Part shown: positions 7,888-14,593 of the stretch, piece after piece | Numbering within the stretch: the first letter of the stretch is position 1 | Layout: each line of letters begins with the position of its first letter | NCBI GenBank assembly: GCA_964370855.1 | Contig: CAYJMF010000109.1 | Location: 1-14,593, forward strand | Reading direction: 5' to 3' | DNA from: JAKLKS01 sp964370855 | GTDB lineage: Bacteria > Planctomycetota > JAJSAM01 > JAKLKS01 | DNA: 14,593 nt | Made by a program: the position numbers and the translations under genes | The notes under the pieces: generated by a model | The model's database searches: none | What the model saw: the letters and a program-made list of their open reading frames with translations, nothing else | What the model was told of the DNA's origin: nothing

Positions 7888-8523
7888 TCAGGGCAGGCGC
7901 AACCTCCGGTTCACCGCGTCCCTGTCGAACCCCTCGGGGTCGAAGGGGCCCTCGAGCCACCCCGCGAAGTCCTCGTGGCGCGGGTGCTTCGGGTCCGCCA
8001 TCGCCGCGAGGAACTCCTCGTAGCCCGTCGTCCCGCCGACATCCTCCGGCGGACAGGCCCGGGCCCCATCGACGCAGAAGGGCGCGATGGCCGGCGCCTC
8101 CGCGGGCGGGAGCACCTTCACGAGACTCAGGTCGTGCTCCCAGCAGTCCCCGAAGTCGTACTCGTAGACCACCTTCGGCATCCCGGCACGGAACGCCTCC
8201 GCCACGGTGAAGTCGGCCTCGTCCCCGTCGCTGAACGCGTCGCCGGCCTCCCTCTCGTAGGCGAGATCCCCGTAGGTCGTCCCGCCGACCCGGAACATGT
8301 GCATGTGGCAGTGCTGCCACCCCATGGCGGCCTGGAGGACCCCGTGGAGGCGGCCGAGGGTGAAGTTCCCCGGGACGAGGATGCGGCGCCACACGGGAGG
8401 ATCGGTGTCGCGGAGCGTCACCTGGATCTCGTGGACGTCGGTCGGAGGGACCCGGCCCTTCCCCGCGGGCTTCTTCGCGGGCCTGGCGGTCGCGGCGGGA
8501 CCGGATCGGCGGCGGGCTGCCAT
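7888..8523 (-). CDS. pRiA4b ORF-3-like family protein
   Basis: A 211-residue protein of the plasmid pRiA4b ORF-3-like family, widespread and mostly uncharacterised. Residues 1-27 are a basic Ala/Lys/Pro-rich extension. Family hallmarks follow: IQVTLRDTDPPVWRRILVP (33-51), LGRLHGVLQAAMGW (56-69), MFRVGGTTYGD (76-86), YEYDFGDCWEHDL (120-132), FCVDGARACPPEDVGG (149-164) and GYEEFLAAMADPKHP near 167-181, ending FDPEGFDRDAVNRRL. Length is normal for the family, so it appears intact. The start at 8523 has an excellent AAGGAGG seven bases upstream. No signal peptide, so cytoplasmic. Some database labels tie this family to the IS1096 passenger TnpR, but nothing mobile is visible here. Confidence 0.92.
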   Translation of the reverse strand: MAARRRSGPAATARPAKKPAGKGRVPPTDVHEIQVTLRDTDPPVWRRILVPGNFTLGRLHGVLQAAMGWQHCHMHMFRVGGTTYGDLAYEREAGDAFSDGDEADFTVAEAFRAGMPKVVYEYDFGDCWEHDLSLVKVLPPAEAPAIAPFCVDGARACPPEDVGGTTGYEEFLAAMADPKHPRHEDFAGWLEGPFDPEGFDRDAVNRRLRLP

Positions 8524-8553
8524 GGGGTTTCCTCCTTCGGCGAACTCCCCCGA

Positions 8554-8559
8554 ATCGTA
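8554..8559 (-). promoter_or_regulatory. Possible -10 element (TACGAT) for the pRiA4b-like gene
   Basis: TACGAT on the minus strand lies about 31 bases before the start at 8523 and is identical to the hexamer before the lipoprotein cluster. No clear -35 sequence is visible. The rest of the gap 8524-8635 shows no other feature I can support. Confidence 0.3.
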
Positions 8560-8635
8560 GCCGGAGAGGGGGGCGGGAACCCGGGGTTGCCGCTCGCGCC
8601 GGGGGAGGGTACCTTCTCCCGTCGAGGAGGAGACC

Positions 8636-8683
8636 ATGGGACCCATCGACGAACCCGGGCCGGACCGGAGCCCCCTCCCGTGA
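8636..8683 (+). CDS. 15-codon leader ORF coupled to the beta-sandwich gene
   Basis: ATG at 8636 follows a strong GAGGAGGAG ribosome site and encodes MGPIDEPGPDRSPLP before TGA at 8681-8683. That stop overlaps the GTG start of the downstream gene as GTGA. The peptide is acidic and proline-rich with no signal sequence. It may be a leader whose translation delivers ribosomes to the weaker GTG start. The alternative is that a sequencing error has split the true N-terminus from the main frame. No homologue is recognised. Confidence 0.4.
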   Translation: MGPIDEPGPDRSPLP

Positions 8684-9834
8684 CCGCCGCCCGCATCTCC
8701 CTCTGGGGTCGCGTCCTCGACGGGAACGGGAACCCCCTTCCCGGGGCGGAACTCTTCTGGGTGGACGAGGAGCACGCGACGGGGGAGACGACGGACCTCC
8801 TCCACGTCCACAAGGTCGGCGAGGCCGACGCCGAGGGGCGGTTCTGGGCCGCGGGGCTCCCCGAGGGGCCGGGCCTGCTGGTCCCCGACTTCCGGCGGGT
8901 GGGAGTGGCGAACTTCCGCTTCCGCCTCGACCGCGGAACCCGCCTCCGCCTCCCCATGGCGGAGGGGGCGGAGGACATCGTGCTCCGGTTTCCCGCGACG
9001 CCGGCCCACTTCACCGCCGTCCGGGGGGAGATCCGGGACGGGGCCGACGGCGCGCCCGTCGCCGGGCACCCCATCGGCATCCTCGACGCGGAGGGGAAGG
9101 GGACCTTCAAGAGGGATGTCCTCACGGGGGCGGACGGAACCTTCCTCGTCAAGCCCCTCGACCCCGGCCGCTACCTCCTGGTGCTCCTCGGGACGGACCG
9201 GTTCCTCCCCTCCATGCACCCCATCGAGCCCGAGGCCGGAAAGGTGCTGACGCTTCGCGCGGGGCTTCAGCGGCGTCCGCCCGGCCCCCTGCACCGCTTC
9301 CGGGTCCGGGTGACGACGCGGCTCGGGATCCCGATCCCCGGGGCCGGGATCGCCCTCCAGGCGAACAACTACGCCATCCCCGTCATGACGGCCGACGCGG
9401 AGGGGACGGCCGACTCCGTGGGCTGCGCCGTGAGGCCGGGGGTGGCGCTGGCGTCGGCGGAGGGCTTCTGGCCCGCGGGGGCGGCGGTGCCGCCGGGGGA
9501 GGCGGGCGGGCTCGAGGAGGTGGCGGTGACTCTGGAGGAGGCGTCGGTGCTCCTGGTCTCGGCGCGGGACGGGCGGACGAAGAGGCCGCTCCGCCACGCC
9601 AACTTCCTCGTGGACGGAGGCGGGGCGGAGAACTGGCACTGGGGCGGGGTGCTCCCGCCCCCGGACGCCCCGGCGGAGGAGGGGGCCGCCTTCCCGGTGA
9701 GGGCGGGCGAGGTCCGGGTCAGCGCGGAGAGTCCCGGGTACCGGCGGGCGGACCGCGTGGTCCGGGTGGAGGCGGGGGAGGACCCGGAGCCGGTGGTGAT
9801 CGACATGGAGGCGCGGGAGGGGGGACCGGGATAG
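8680..9834 (+). CDS. Protein with four carboxypeptidase-regulatory-like (beta-sandwich) repeats
   Basis: A 384-residue protein starting at GTG, composed of about four CarboxypepD_reg/CnaB-like domains. Domain 1 (5-70) contains GRVLDGNGNPLPGAELFW, a classic opening strand. Domain 2 (114-192) has GEIRDGADGAPVAGHPIGI and DGTFLVKPLDPGRYLLVL. Domain 3 (205-287) has VTTRLGIPIPGAGIALQ. Domain 4 (288-376) has ARDGRTKRPLRHANF and GEVRVSAESPGYRRADRVV. These folds usually occur in exported or outer-membrane proteins, yet no signal peptide is visible from either this GTG or the leader ATG upstream. GGAG lies nine bases before the GTG. The open frame extends upstream to 7975, but that part is antisense to the pRiA4b-like gene. 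The 3' end overlaps the open frame of the convergent macrodomain gene. The function is unknown. Confidence 0.8.
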   Translation: MTAARISLWGRVLDGNGNPLPGAELFWVDEEHATGETTDLLHVHKVGEADAEGRFWAAGLPEGPGLLVPDFRRVGVANFRFRLDRGTRLRLPMAEGAEDIVLRFPATPAHFTAVRGEIRDGADGAPVAGHPIGILDAEGKGTFKRDVLTGADGTFLVKPLDPGRYLLVLLGTDRFLPSMHPIEPEAGKVLTLRAGLQRRPPGPLHRFRVRVTTRLGIPIPGAGIALQANNYAIPVMTADAEGTADSVGCAVRPGVALASAEGFWPAGAAVPPGEAGGLEEVAVTLEEASVLLVSARDGRTKRPLRHANFLVDGGGAENWHWGGVLPPPDAPAEEGAAFPVRAGEVRVSAESPGYRRADRVVRVEAGEDPEPVVIDMEAREGGPG

Positions 9835-10393
9835 TCCCTGGCGGGAGTCCCGGGAGGTCTGACCCCGACCAGGGGGTTATGTCAGGCGCTTCCGCCGGCC
9901 TTGCCATCCTGTCCGCCGCCGGTGCGCCGGCGGGCTCGAAGACCGTGACCTTGACGTCGGGAAGTTCGCTGAACGCCCTCACGATCCGTGGCCGGACTTC
10001 CGACCAGGCGAGCCCCCCCAATCCGCAACCGAGGGGCGGTACGGCGATCGACCGGATCCCGCGATTCCGCACCTCGGCCACCAGTGCCGCGAGACCTTCA
10101 TCGATGAAGGACAGGCGGCTCTTGCCGCGCCAGTGCTTCTTGGTGGGGAAGTTGATGATGAACTTCGGGTTCGCGAGCATGCTGGTGGCCACGACCAGCA
10201 TGAGCCCCGGGCGCAACTCGCCGCGCTTGCAGGCGGCCTCGTAGGCCTCGAAGTTGTCCGGGAACACCCTGCGGAACTGGAGGGCGATCCCCCGGCCCAT
10301 GAAGCCGTCGCAGTTGACGGTGTTCACGAGGGCCTCCGCCCCAGCCATGAGGATGTCGCCGCGGACGAACTCGATCATGCCGGCGGGGTCCAC
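9719..10393 (-). CDS. DarG/TARG1-like macrodomain protein lacking the DarG C-terminal domain
   Basis: A 224-residue open frame whose residues 6-158 form a macrodomain of the DarG/TARG1 branch, enzymes that remove or bind ADP-ribose on nucleic acid or protein. Visible motifs: FVRGDILMAGAEALVNTVNC (9-28), GFMGRGIALQFRR (30-42), INFPTKKHWRGKS (80-92) containing the lysine region used by DarG/TARG1 catalysis, and VPPLGCGLGGLAW (118-130). DarG normally continues with a second domain that sequesters its toxin DarT; here the homology stops near residue 160. The last 50 or so residues are a Pro/Gly-rich tail that reads through a hairpin and runs antisense to the 8680-9834 gene, so the native stop appears lost. 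No darT is in the window. GTG at 10393 has GGAGG seven bases upstream; ATG at 10378 is the homology-preferred alternative. It lies 98 bp downstream of the rtcR-linked membrane gene, in the same direction. A weak TAAATT -10-like hexamer (10424-10429) could drive it separately. Confidence 0.87.
   Translation of the reverse strand: MDPAGMIEFVRGDILMAGAEALVNTVNCDGFMGRGIALQFRRVFPDNFEAYEAACKRGELRPGLMLVVATSMLANPKFIINFPTKKHWRGKSRLSFIDEGLAALVAEVRNRGIRSIAVPPLGCGLGGLAWSEVRPRIVRAFSELPDVKVTVFEPAGAPAADRMARPAEAPDITPWSGSDLPGLPPGTIPVPPPAPPCRSPPAPGPPPPPPGPRGPPAGTRDSPR
9826..9853. terminator. Hairpin spanning the stop of the beta-sandwich gene
   Basis: CCGGGA (9826-9831) pairs with TCCCGG (9848-9853) and TCCC (9835-9838) pairs with GGGA (9843-9846) around a TGGC loop. 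The TAG stop codon sits in the small internal loop. The position between convergent genes suggests a transcription terminator, although no T tract follows. On the minus strand the same hairpin lies inside the open reading frame of the macrodomain gene. Confidence 0.45.
9859..9885. repeat. REP-like palindrome between convergent genes
   Basis: CTGACCCC (9859-9866) and GGGG...GTCAG (9873-9885) form a stem of nine pairs with a small bulge around GACCA. The GGTCTGACCCC/GGGGTCAGACC core resembles extragenic palindromes often associated with REP-type elements. Only one copy is visible in this window, so the repeat identity is inferred from its form. It sits close to where macrodomain homology ends and could mark a rearrangement junction. 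Confidence 0.35.
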
Positions 10394-10491
10394 GGGGGTG
10401 CCTCCATGGCGGGGAATGACGGGAATTTACGGTCCGCCGCCGACTTGCCTGGCCGGAGCCCCCGGAGACCCGCGCCCGCCGCGGGGACGCG

Positions 10492-10928
10492 CTACGGCTT
10501 CCTCTTCCTCCTGCTCGTGAAGAGCCCCGTCACGGTGCCCAGCAGGATCAGGAACACCAGGGTCCCCGTTCCCGCCGGCTTGACGAGCACGTGGAAGACG
10601 GCGGGGACGGCCAGGTTGGCGCACACCCAGCCGCAGACGGCCGTGGCCCTGCCCAGCCAGGGGCGGTGGGGCCGCCGCCGGTCGAGCCTCAGGAACAGGA
10701 GACAGAGGATCCCCGCGATTCCGCAGAGGGACGGGGCATCCCAGAGCCAGGTCCCCTGGATCCCCCGGGAGATCAGCACCCACCCGACCACGAAGGGAGA
10801 GAGGAGGAGTGCGACCATGAACAGGACGAGCACGACCCCCAGGGACGGGGTGACCACCCACCGCCGGAACCAATCTTCCCGTTCCGGATCCTCGGCATCC
10901 CTCCCGTCGTGGGCGGACCCATCCCCGC

Positions 10929-10932
<4 letters not shown>
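10492..10932 (-). CDS. Four-helix membrane protein coupled to rtcR
   Basis: A 146-residue protein that I do not recognise. The first 25 residues are acidic and probably cytoplasmic (EDPEREDWFRRW). Four predicted membrane segments follow at about 31-54, 66-83, 95-117 and 122-139, and the chain ends in a basic RRKRKP tail. By the positive-inside rule both ends are probably cytoplasmic. The GTG start overlaps the rtcR stop by four bases (GTGA), with a GAGGTG ribosome site inside the rtcR 3' end, so it should be co-translated with the activator. The standard rtc operons I know (E. coli, Salmonella) have no such partner. It may be a sensor or anchor for the locus, or an unrelated passenger; only its gene position argues for a link. 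Confidence 0.8.
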
Positions 10933-12545
<1,613 letters not shown>

Positions 12546-12547
12546 AG

Positions 12548-12598
12548 GTATAAGAACATATACAAGGAGATAGTATTTTGTCCAGAACCTCAGGGTTC
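12548..12598 (-). promoter_or_regulatory. rtcR leader with two small inverted repeats
   Basis: The AT-rich leader before rtcR contains GTATA/TATAC (12548-12552 and 12559-12563, six-base spacer) just before the ATG, and GAACC/GGTTC (12585-12589 and 12594-12598) around a TCAG loop. Either could be an RNA hairpin affecting translation of rtcR, which lacks a clear ribosome site, or a protein-binding site. No convincing -35/-10 pair for rtcR was found. Confidence 0.3.
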
Positions 12599-12612
12599 CC
12601 ACGGCGCCAGGA

Positions 12613-12642
12613 TTCCAATCATTTTCCATAATTCATTGGAAA
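12613..12642. promoter_or_regulatory. Inverted repeat, candidate RtcR upstream activating site
   Basis: TTCCAAT (12613-12619) and ATTGGAA (12635-12641) form a perfect inverted repeat with centres 22 bp apart, two helical turns. An extra half-site TTTCCA (12623-12628) can also pair with TGGAAA (12637-12642). It lies about 55-70 bp upstream of the predicted sigma-54 promoter, where enhancer-binding activators typically bind, in an AT-rich stretch (about 41% GC by hand count over 12546-12660). Assignment to RtcR is by position only. Confidence 0.5.
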
Positions 12643-12682
12643 CATGGATGTTGTGACGATTCATGGGGATGGTTGGAGCCTT

Positions 12683-12697
12683 GGGCACCCCTGATGC
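12683..12697 (+). promoter_or_regulatory. Sigma-54 (-24/-12) promoter for rtcBA
   Basis: GGGCAC-N5-ATGC matches the TGGCAC-N5-TTGC consensus in eight of ten defined positions, with the invariant GG and GC in the correct 12-bp register. It points towards rtcB and predicts a start of transcription near 12709, giving a leader of about 140 bases. Presence of a sigma-54 activator gene immediately opposite supports it. The element lies inside an inverted repeat (12675-12686 with 12696-12708, 12 pairs and one bulge). Confidence 0.7.
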
Positions 12698-12739
12698 TCA
12701 AGGGCTCCTCGTCATGGGTCCTCACCGCCGTCCACGCCG

Positions 12740-12799
12740 GGGGAGCCCTCCACCCCATGACGCCGGGCCGAGGCCGGAGGGCTCCCCGCCGTAGGCCTC
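12740..12799 (+). other. Self-complementary leader region upstream of rtcB
   Basis: Within the predicted rtcB leader, 12740-12751 and 12776-12787 are perfect 12-bp reverse complements with a 24-base loop. Competing pairs exist: GTCATGGG (12711-12718) with CCCATGAC (12754-12761), and GAGGCC (12770-12775) with GGCCTC (12794-12799). The alternatives cannot all form with the long stem. This could be a riboregulator, an attenuator, a processed small RNA or a simple GC-rich structure. It does not look like a tRNA or a recognisable Y RNA-like element. The 12800-12835 stretch is C-rich and otherwise featureless. Confidence 0.45.
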
Positions 12800-12848
12800 C
12801 CCCGCCGCCCCCCTTGCCCGCCCCCGCCGCAAAGTGGAGGATGACGCC

Positions 12849-14081
12849 ATGGAACCGCCCCCCGGCTACGAGCTCCTCGAGGCCCCCGGCGCCGCCCCGG
12901 TGAAGGCCTGGATCCGCGGCGTCTCCATCGAGGCGCAGGCCCGCGAGCAGGTCGACCGCATCGCGCGGATGCCCTTCATCCACGGCTGGGTCGCCGTCAT
13001 GCCCGACGTCCACTGGGGCATGGGCGCCACCGTGGGCTCCGTCATCCCCACCCTCGGCGCCGTCATCCCCGCCGCCGTCGGCGTGGACATCGGCTGCGGG
13101 ATGATGGCGGTCCGCACCACGCTCGTCGCCGGGGACCTCCCCGACGACCTCCACCGGGTCCGCGCCGCCATCGAGCGGGCGGTCCCCGTCGGCCGCACGA
13201 ACCACGGGGGCTCCGCCGACCGCGGCTCCTGGCACGACCCGCCCCCCGCCGTCGCCGCCGCCTGGGCGGAGCTCGAGCCCGGCTACCGGGAGATCCTCCA
13301 GCGCCACCGCAAGGTCGCCGGCACCCGCACCGTGGAGCACCTCGGCACGCTCGGGACGGGGAACCACTTCATCGAGGTCTGCCTGGACATGGAGTCCCGG
13401 GTCTGGTTCCTCCTCCACAGCGGCTCCCGCGGGGTGGGGAACCGGATCGGGACCTACTTCATCGAGCTCGCGAAGAAGGACATGGGGGCCCACCTCGCGA
13501 ACCTCCCCGACGCCGACCTCGCCTACCTGGAGGAGGGCACGGCCCACTTCGCGGAGTACTGCGAGGCCGTCGGGTGGGCGCAGCGGTTCGCGCTCCGCAA
13601 CCGCGAGCTGATGATGGCCGCCGTGGTCCGCGCCGTCGCGGGCGTGCCCGGGGTGCGGCCCTTCGCCGCCGACGCGCTGGTGGTGAACTGCCACCACAAC
13701 TACGTCTCCCGCGAGGTGCACGGGGGGGCGGAGGTGCTCGTCACCCGCAAGGGGGCGGTGCGCGCGGGGCTCGGCGACCTCGGGATCATCCCGGGGAGCA
13801 TGGGGGCGCGCTCCTACATCGTGCGGGGACTCGGGAACCCGGATTCGCTCTCGTCCTGCAGCCACGGGGCGGGGCGGGCCATGAGCCGGTCCGAGGCGCG
13901 CAAGCGCTTCACCGTGGCCGACCACGAGAAGGCGACGCGGGGAATAGAGTGCCGCAAGGACGCGGAGGTGCTCGACGAGACGCCGGCGGCCTACAAGGAC
14001 ATCGACGCGGTGATGGAGGCGCAGCGGGACCTGGTGGAGGTGGTGCACGAGCTCCGGCAGGTGGTCTGCGTGAAGGGATGA
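12849..14081 (+). CDS. rtcB: RtcB, GTP-dependent RNA ligase
   Basis: A 410-residue RtcB that joins RNA 3'-phosphate or 2',3'-cyclic phosphate ends to 5'-OH ends, using GTP and manganese through a histidine-GMP intermediate. It is collinear with E. coli RtcB throughout, from GYELLEAPGAAPVK to the identical ending RQVVCVKG. Metal and catalytic residues are in place: MPDVH (51-55), Asp80 and Cys83 in GVDIGCGM, His173 in GTGNHF, His190 in LHSGSRG, the histidines of NCHHNY (280-285) and the GMP-accepting His339 in CSHGAGR. The full length and intact motifs predict an active enzyme. Start 12849 has GGAGG eight bases upstream; an in-frame GTG at 12834 overlaps that ribosome site and is less likely. 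The stop overlaps the rtcA start (ATGA). Expression is probably through sigma-54 and RtcR. Confidence 0.97.
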   Translation: MEPPPGYELLEAPGAAPVKAWIRGVSIEAQAREQVDRIARMPFIHGWVAVMPDVHWGMGATVGSVIPTLGAVIPAAVGVDIGCGMMAVRTTLVAGDLPDDLHRVRAAIERAVPVGRTNHGGSADRGSWHDPPPAVAAAWAELEPGYREILQRHRKVAGTRTVEHLGTLGTGNHFIEVCLDMESRVWFLLHSGSRGVGNRIGTYFIELAKKDMGAHLANLPDADLAYLEEGTAHFAEYCEAVGWAQRFALRNRELMMAAVVRAVAGVPGVRPFAADALVVNCHHNYVSREVHGGAEVLVTRKGAVRAGLGDLGIIPGSMGARSYIVRGLGNPDSLSSCSHGAGRAMSRSEARKRFTVADHEKATRGIECRKDAEVLDETPAAYKDIDAVMEAQRDLVEVVHELRQVVCVKG

Positions 14082-14593
14082 GCGGGGCGGTCCGGGAGAT
14101 CGACGGGTCGAAGGGGGAGGGCGGGGGGCAGATCCTCCGCTCCTCGCTGGCGCTCGCTCTCGCCACTGGCACCCCCGTCCGCGTGCGCAACGTCCGCGCG
14201 GGGCGGGATCGGCCGGGGCTCCTCCGCCAGCACCTGGCGGCGGTCCGGGCGGCGGCGGCGGTGTGCTCCGGGGAGGTGGAGGGGGCGGTGCTGGGGTCGA
14301 CGGAGGTGGTGCTCCGGCCGGGGGCGGTGCGTCCGGGGGAGTACCGGTTCGCGGTCGGGACGGCGGGGTCCGCGGGGCTGGTGCTGCAGACGGTGCTGCT
14401 GCCTTTGTGCCTCGCGGGCGGGGGGTCGACGCTGGTGCTCGAGGGGGGGACGCACAACCCGGCGGCTCCGCCCTTCGACTTCCTGGCGAAGGCGTGGCTG
14501 CCTCTGCTCGGGCGGATGGGGTTCCCGGTGGAGGCGGTCCTCGACCGGCACGGGTTCTTCCCGGCGGGCGGGGGGCGGTTCACGGTGCGGGTG
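14078..14593 (+). CDS. rtcA: RtcA, RNA 3'-terminal phosphate cyclase (truncated by window end)
   Basis: The first 172 codons of RtcA, which converts RNA 3'-phosphate to 2',3'-cyclic phosphate using ATP through an enzyme-AMP intermediate; the family is about 340 residues, so half is missing beyond the window. Visible signatures: GEGGGQILRSSLALALATG (13-31), RAGRDRPGLLRQHLAAV (40-56), YRFAVGTAGSAGLVLQTVLL, GGTHNPAAPPFDF and HGFFPAGGG, all matching E. coli RtcA. The nucleophilic histidine lies further on and cannot be checked. The ATG overlaps the rtcB stop by four bases, implying coupled translation. No frameshift is seen in the part present. Confidence 0.96.
   Translation, partial: MSGAVREIDGSKGEGGGQILRSSLALALATGTPVRVRNVRAGRDRPGLLRQHLAAVRAAAAVCSGEVEGAVLGSTEVVLRPGAVRPGEYRFAVGTAGSAGLVLQTVLLPLCLAGGGSTLVLEGGTHNPAAPPFDFLAKAWLPLLGRMGFPVEAVLDRHGFFPAGGGRFTVRV

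Noticed and set aside
7888..8523. Mobile element suggested by pRiA4b/IS1096 family naming
   Set aside because: No transposase, terminal inverted repeats or target duplication are visible; the family is widespread on chromosomes.
10376..10407. Ten-codon ORF (ATG at 10407) overlapping the macrodomain ATG
   Set aside because: It has no ribosome-binding sequence in front of it, and the GGAGG within it better serves the GTG at 10393.
12834..12848. Upstream GTG start for rtcB
   Set aside because: The GTG overlaps the GGAGG that serves the ATG at 12849, and E. coli RtcB similarity begins only after that ATG.
12546..12848. tRNA or Y RNA-like gene between rtcR and rtcB
   Set aside because: No T-loop (TTCGANNC-type) or cloverleaf arrangement could be found by eye, only GC-rich stems.

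Overview
The window is very GC-rich bacterial DNA (roughly 70% or more by eye) with tightly packed genes and 4-bp stop/start overlaps (ATGA or GTGA). Many products are predicted outer-membrane or periplasmic lipoproteins. The large SBBP-repeat/FN3 surface protein, the many TPR-like lipoproteins and the base composition suggest a Planctomycetota- or Myxococcota-like Gram-negative lineage, probably from a metagenome. This placement is a guess. The window opens with 52 consecutive C residues and ends inside a gene, as a short contig would.

Layout. Left block (63-4355, minus strand): three small tandem BamE/SmpA-like lipoproteins (4355->4017, 4020->3610, 3613->3254) coupled by 4-bp overlaps, then a 1044-residue secreted beta-propeller protein (3197->63) that probably has its own promoter. 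Middle block (4529-7820, plus strand): two helical-repeat/TPR lipoproteins separated by a strong hairpin. Next comes a convergent pRiA4b ORF-3-like protein (8523->7888), then a plus-strand protein of four carboxypeptidase-regulatory-like beta-sandwich repeats (8680-9834) preceded by a 15-codon leader ORF.

Right block (9719-14593): an RNA-repair locus. The minus strand carries rtcR (CARF-AAA+ sigma-54 activator, 12545->10929), a coupled four-helix membrane protein (10932->10492) and a DarG/TARG1-like macrodomain protein (10393->9719). The plus strand carries rtcB (RNA ligase, 12849-14081) and rtcA (RNA 3'-phosphate cyclase, 14078 to the window end, truncated). The 303-bp divergent gap is AT-rich on the rtcR side. 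It holds an inverted repeat likely to be the activator site, a good -24/-12 sigma-54 promoter facing rtcB, and a strongly self-complementary leader before rtcB.

How they may work together: RtcR is known in enterobacteria to respond to damaged RNA ends and switch on sigma-54 transcription of rtcBA, which heals and seals 3'-phosphate/5'-OH breaks. The unusual part here is the companions of rtcR. A membrane protein is translationally coupled to it, and an ADP-ribose-processing macrodomain follows, without a DarT toxin and without the DarG C-terminal domain. This may link RNA-end repair to ADP-ribosylation chemistry, but that is inference from gene order only.
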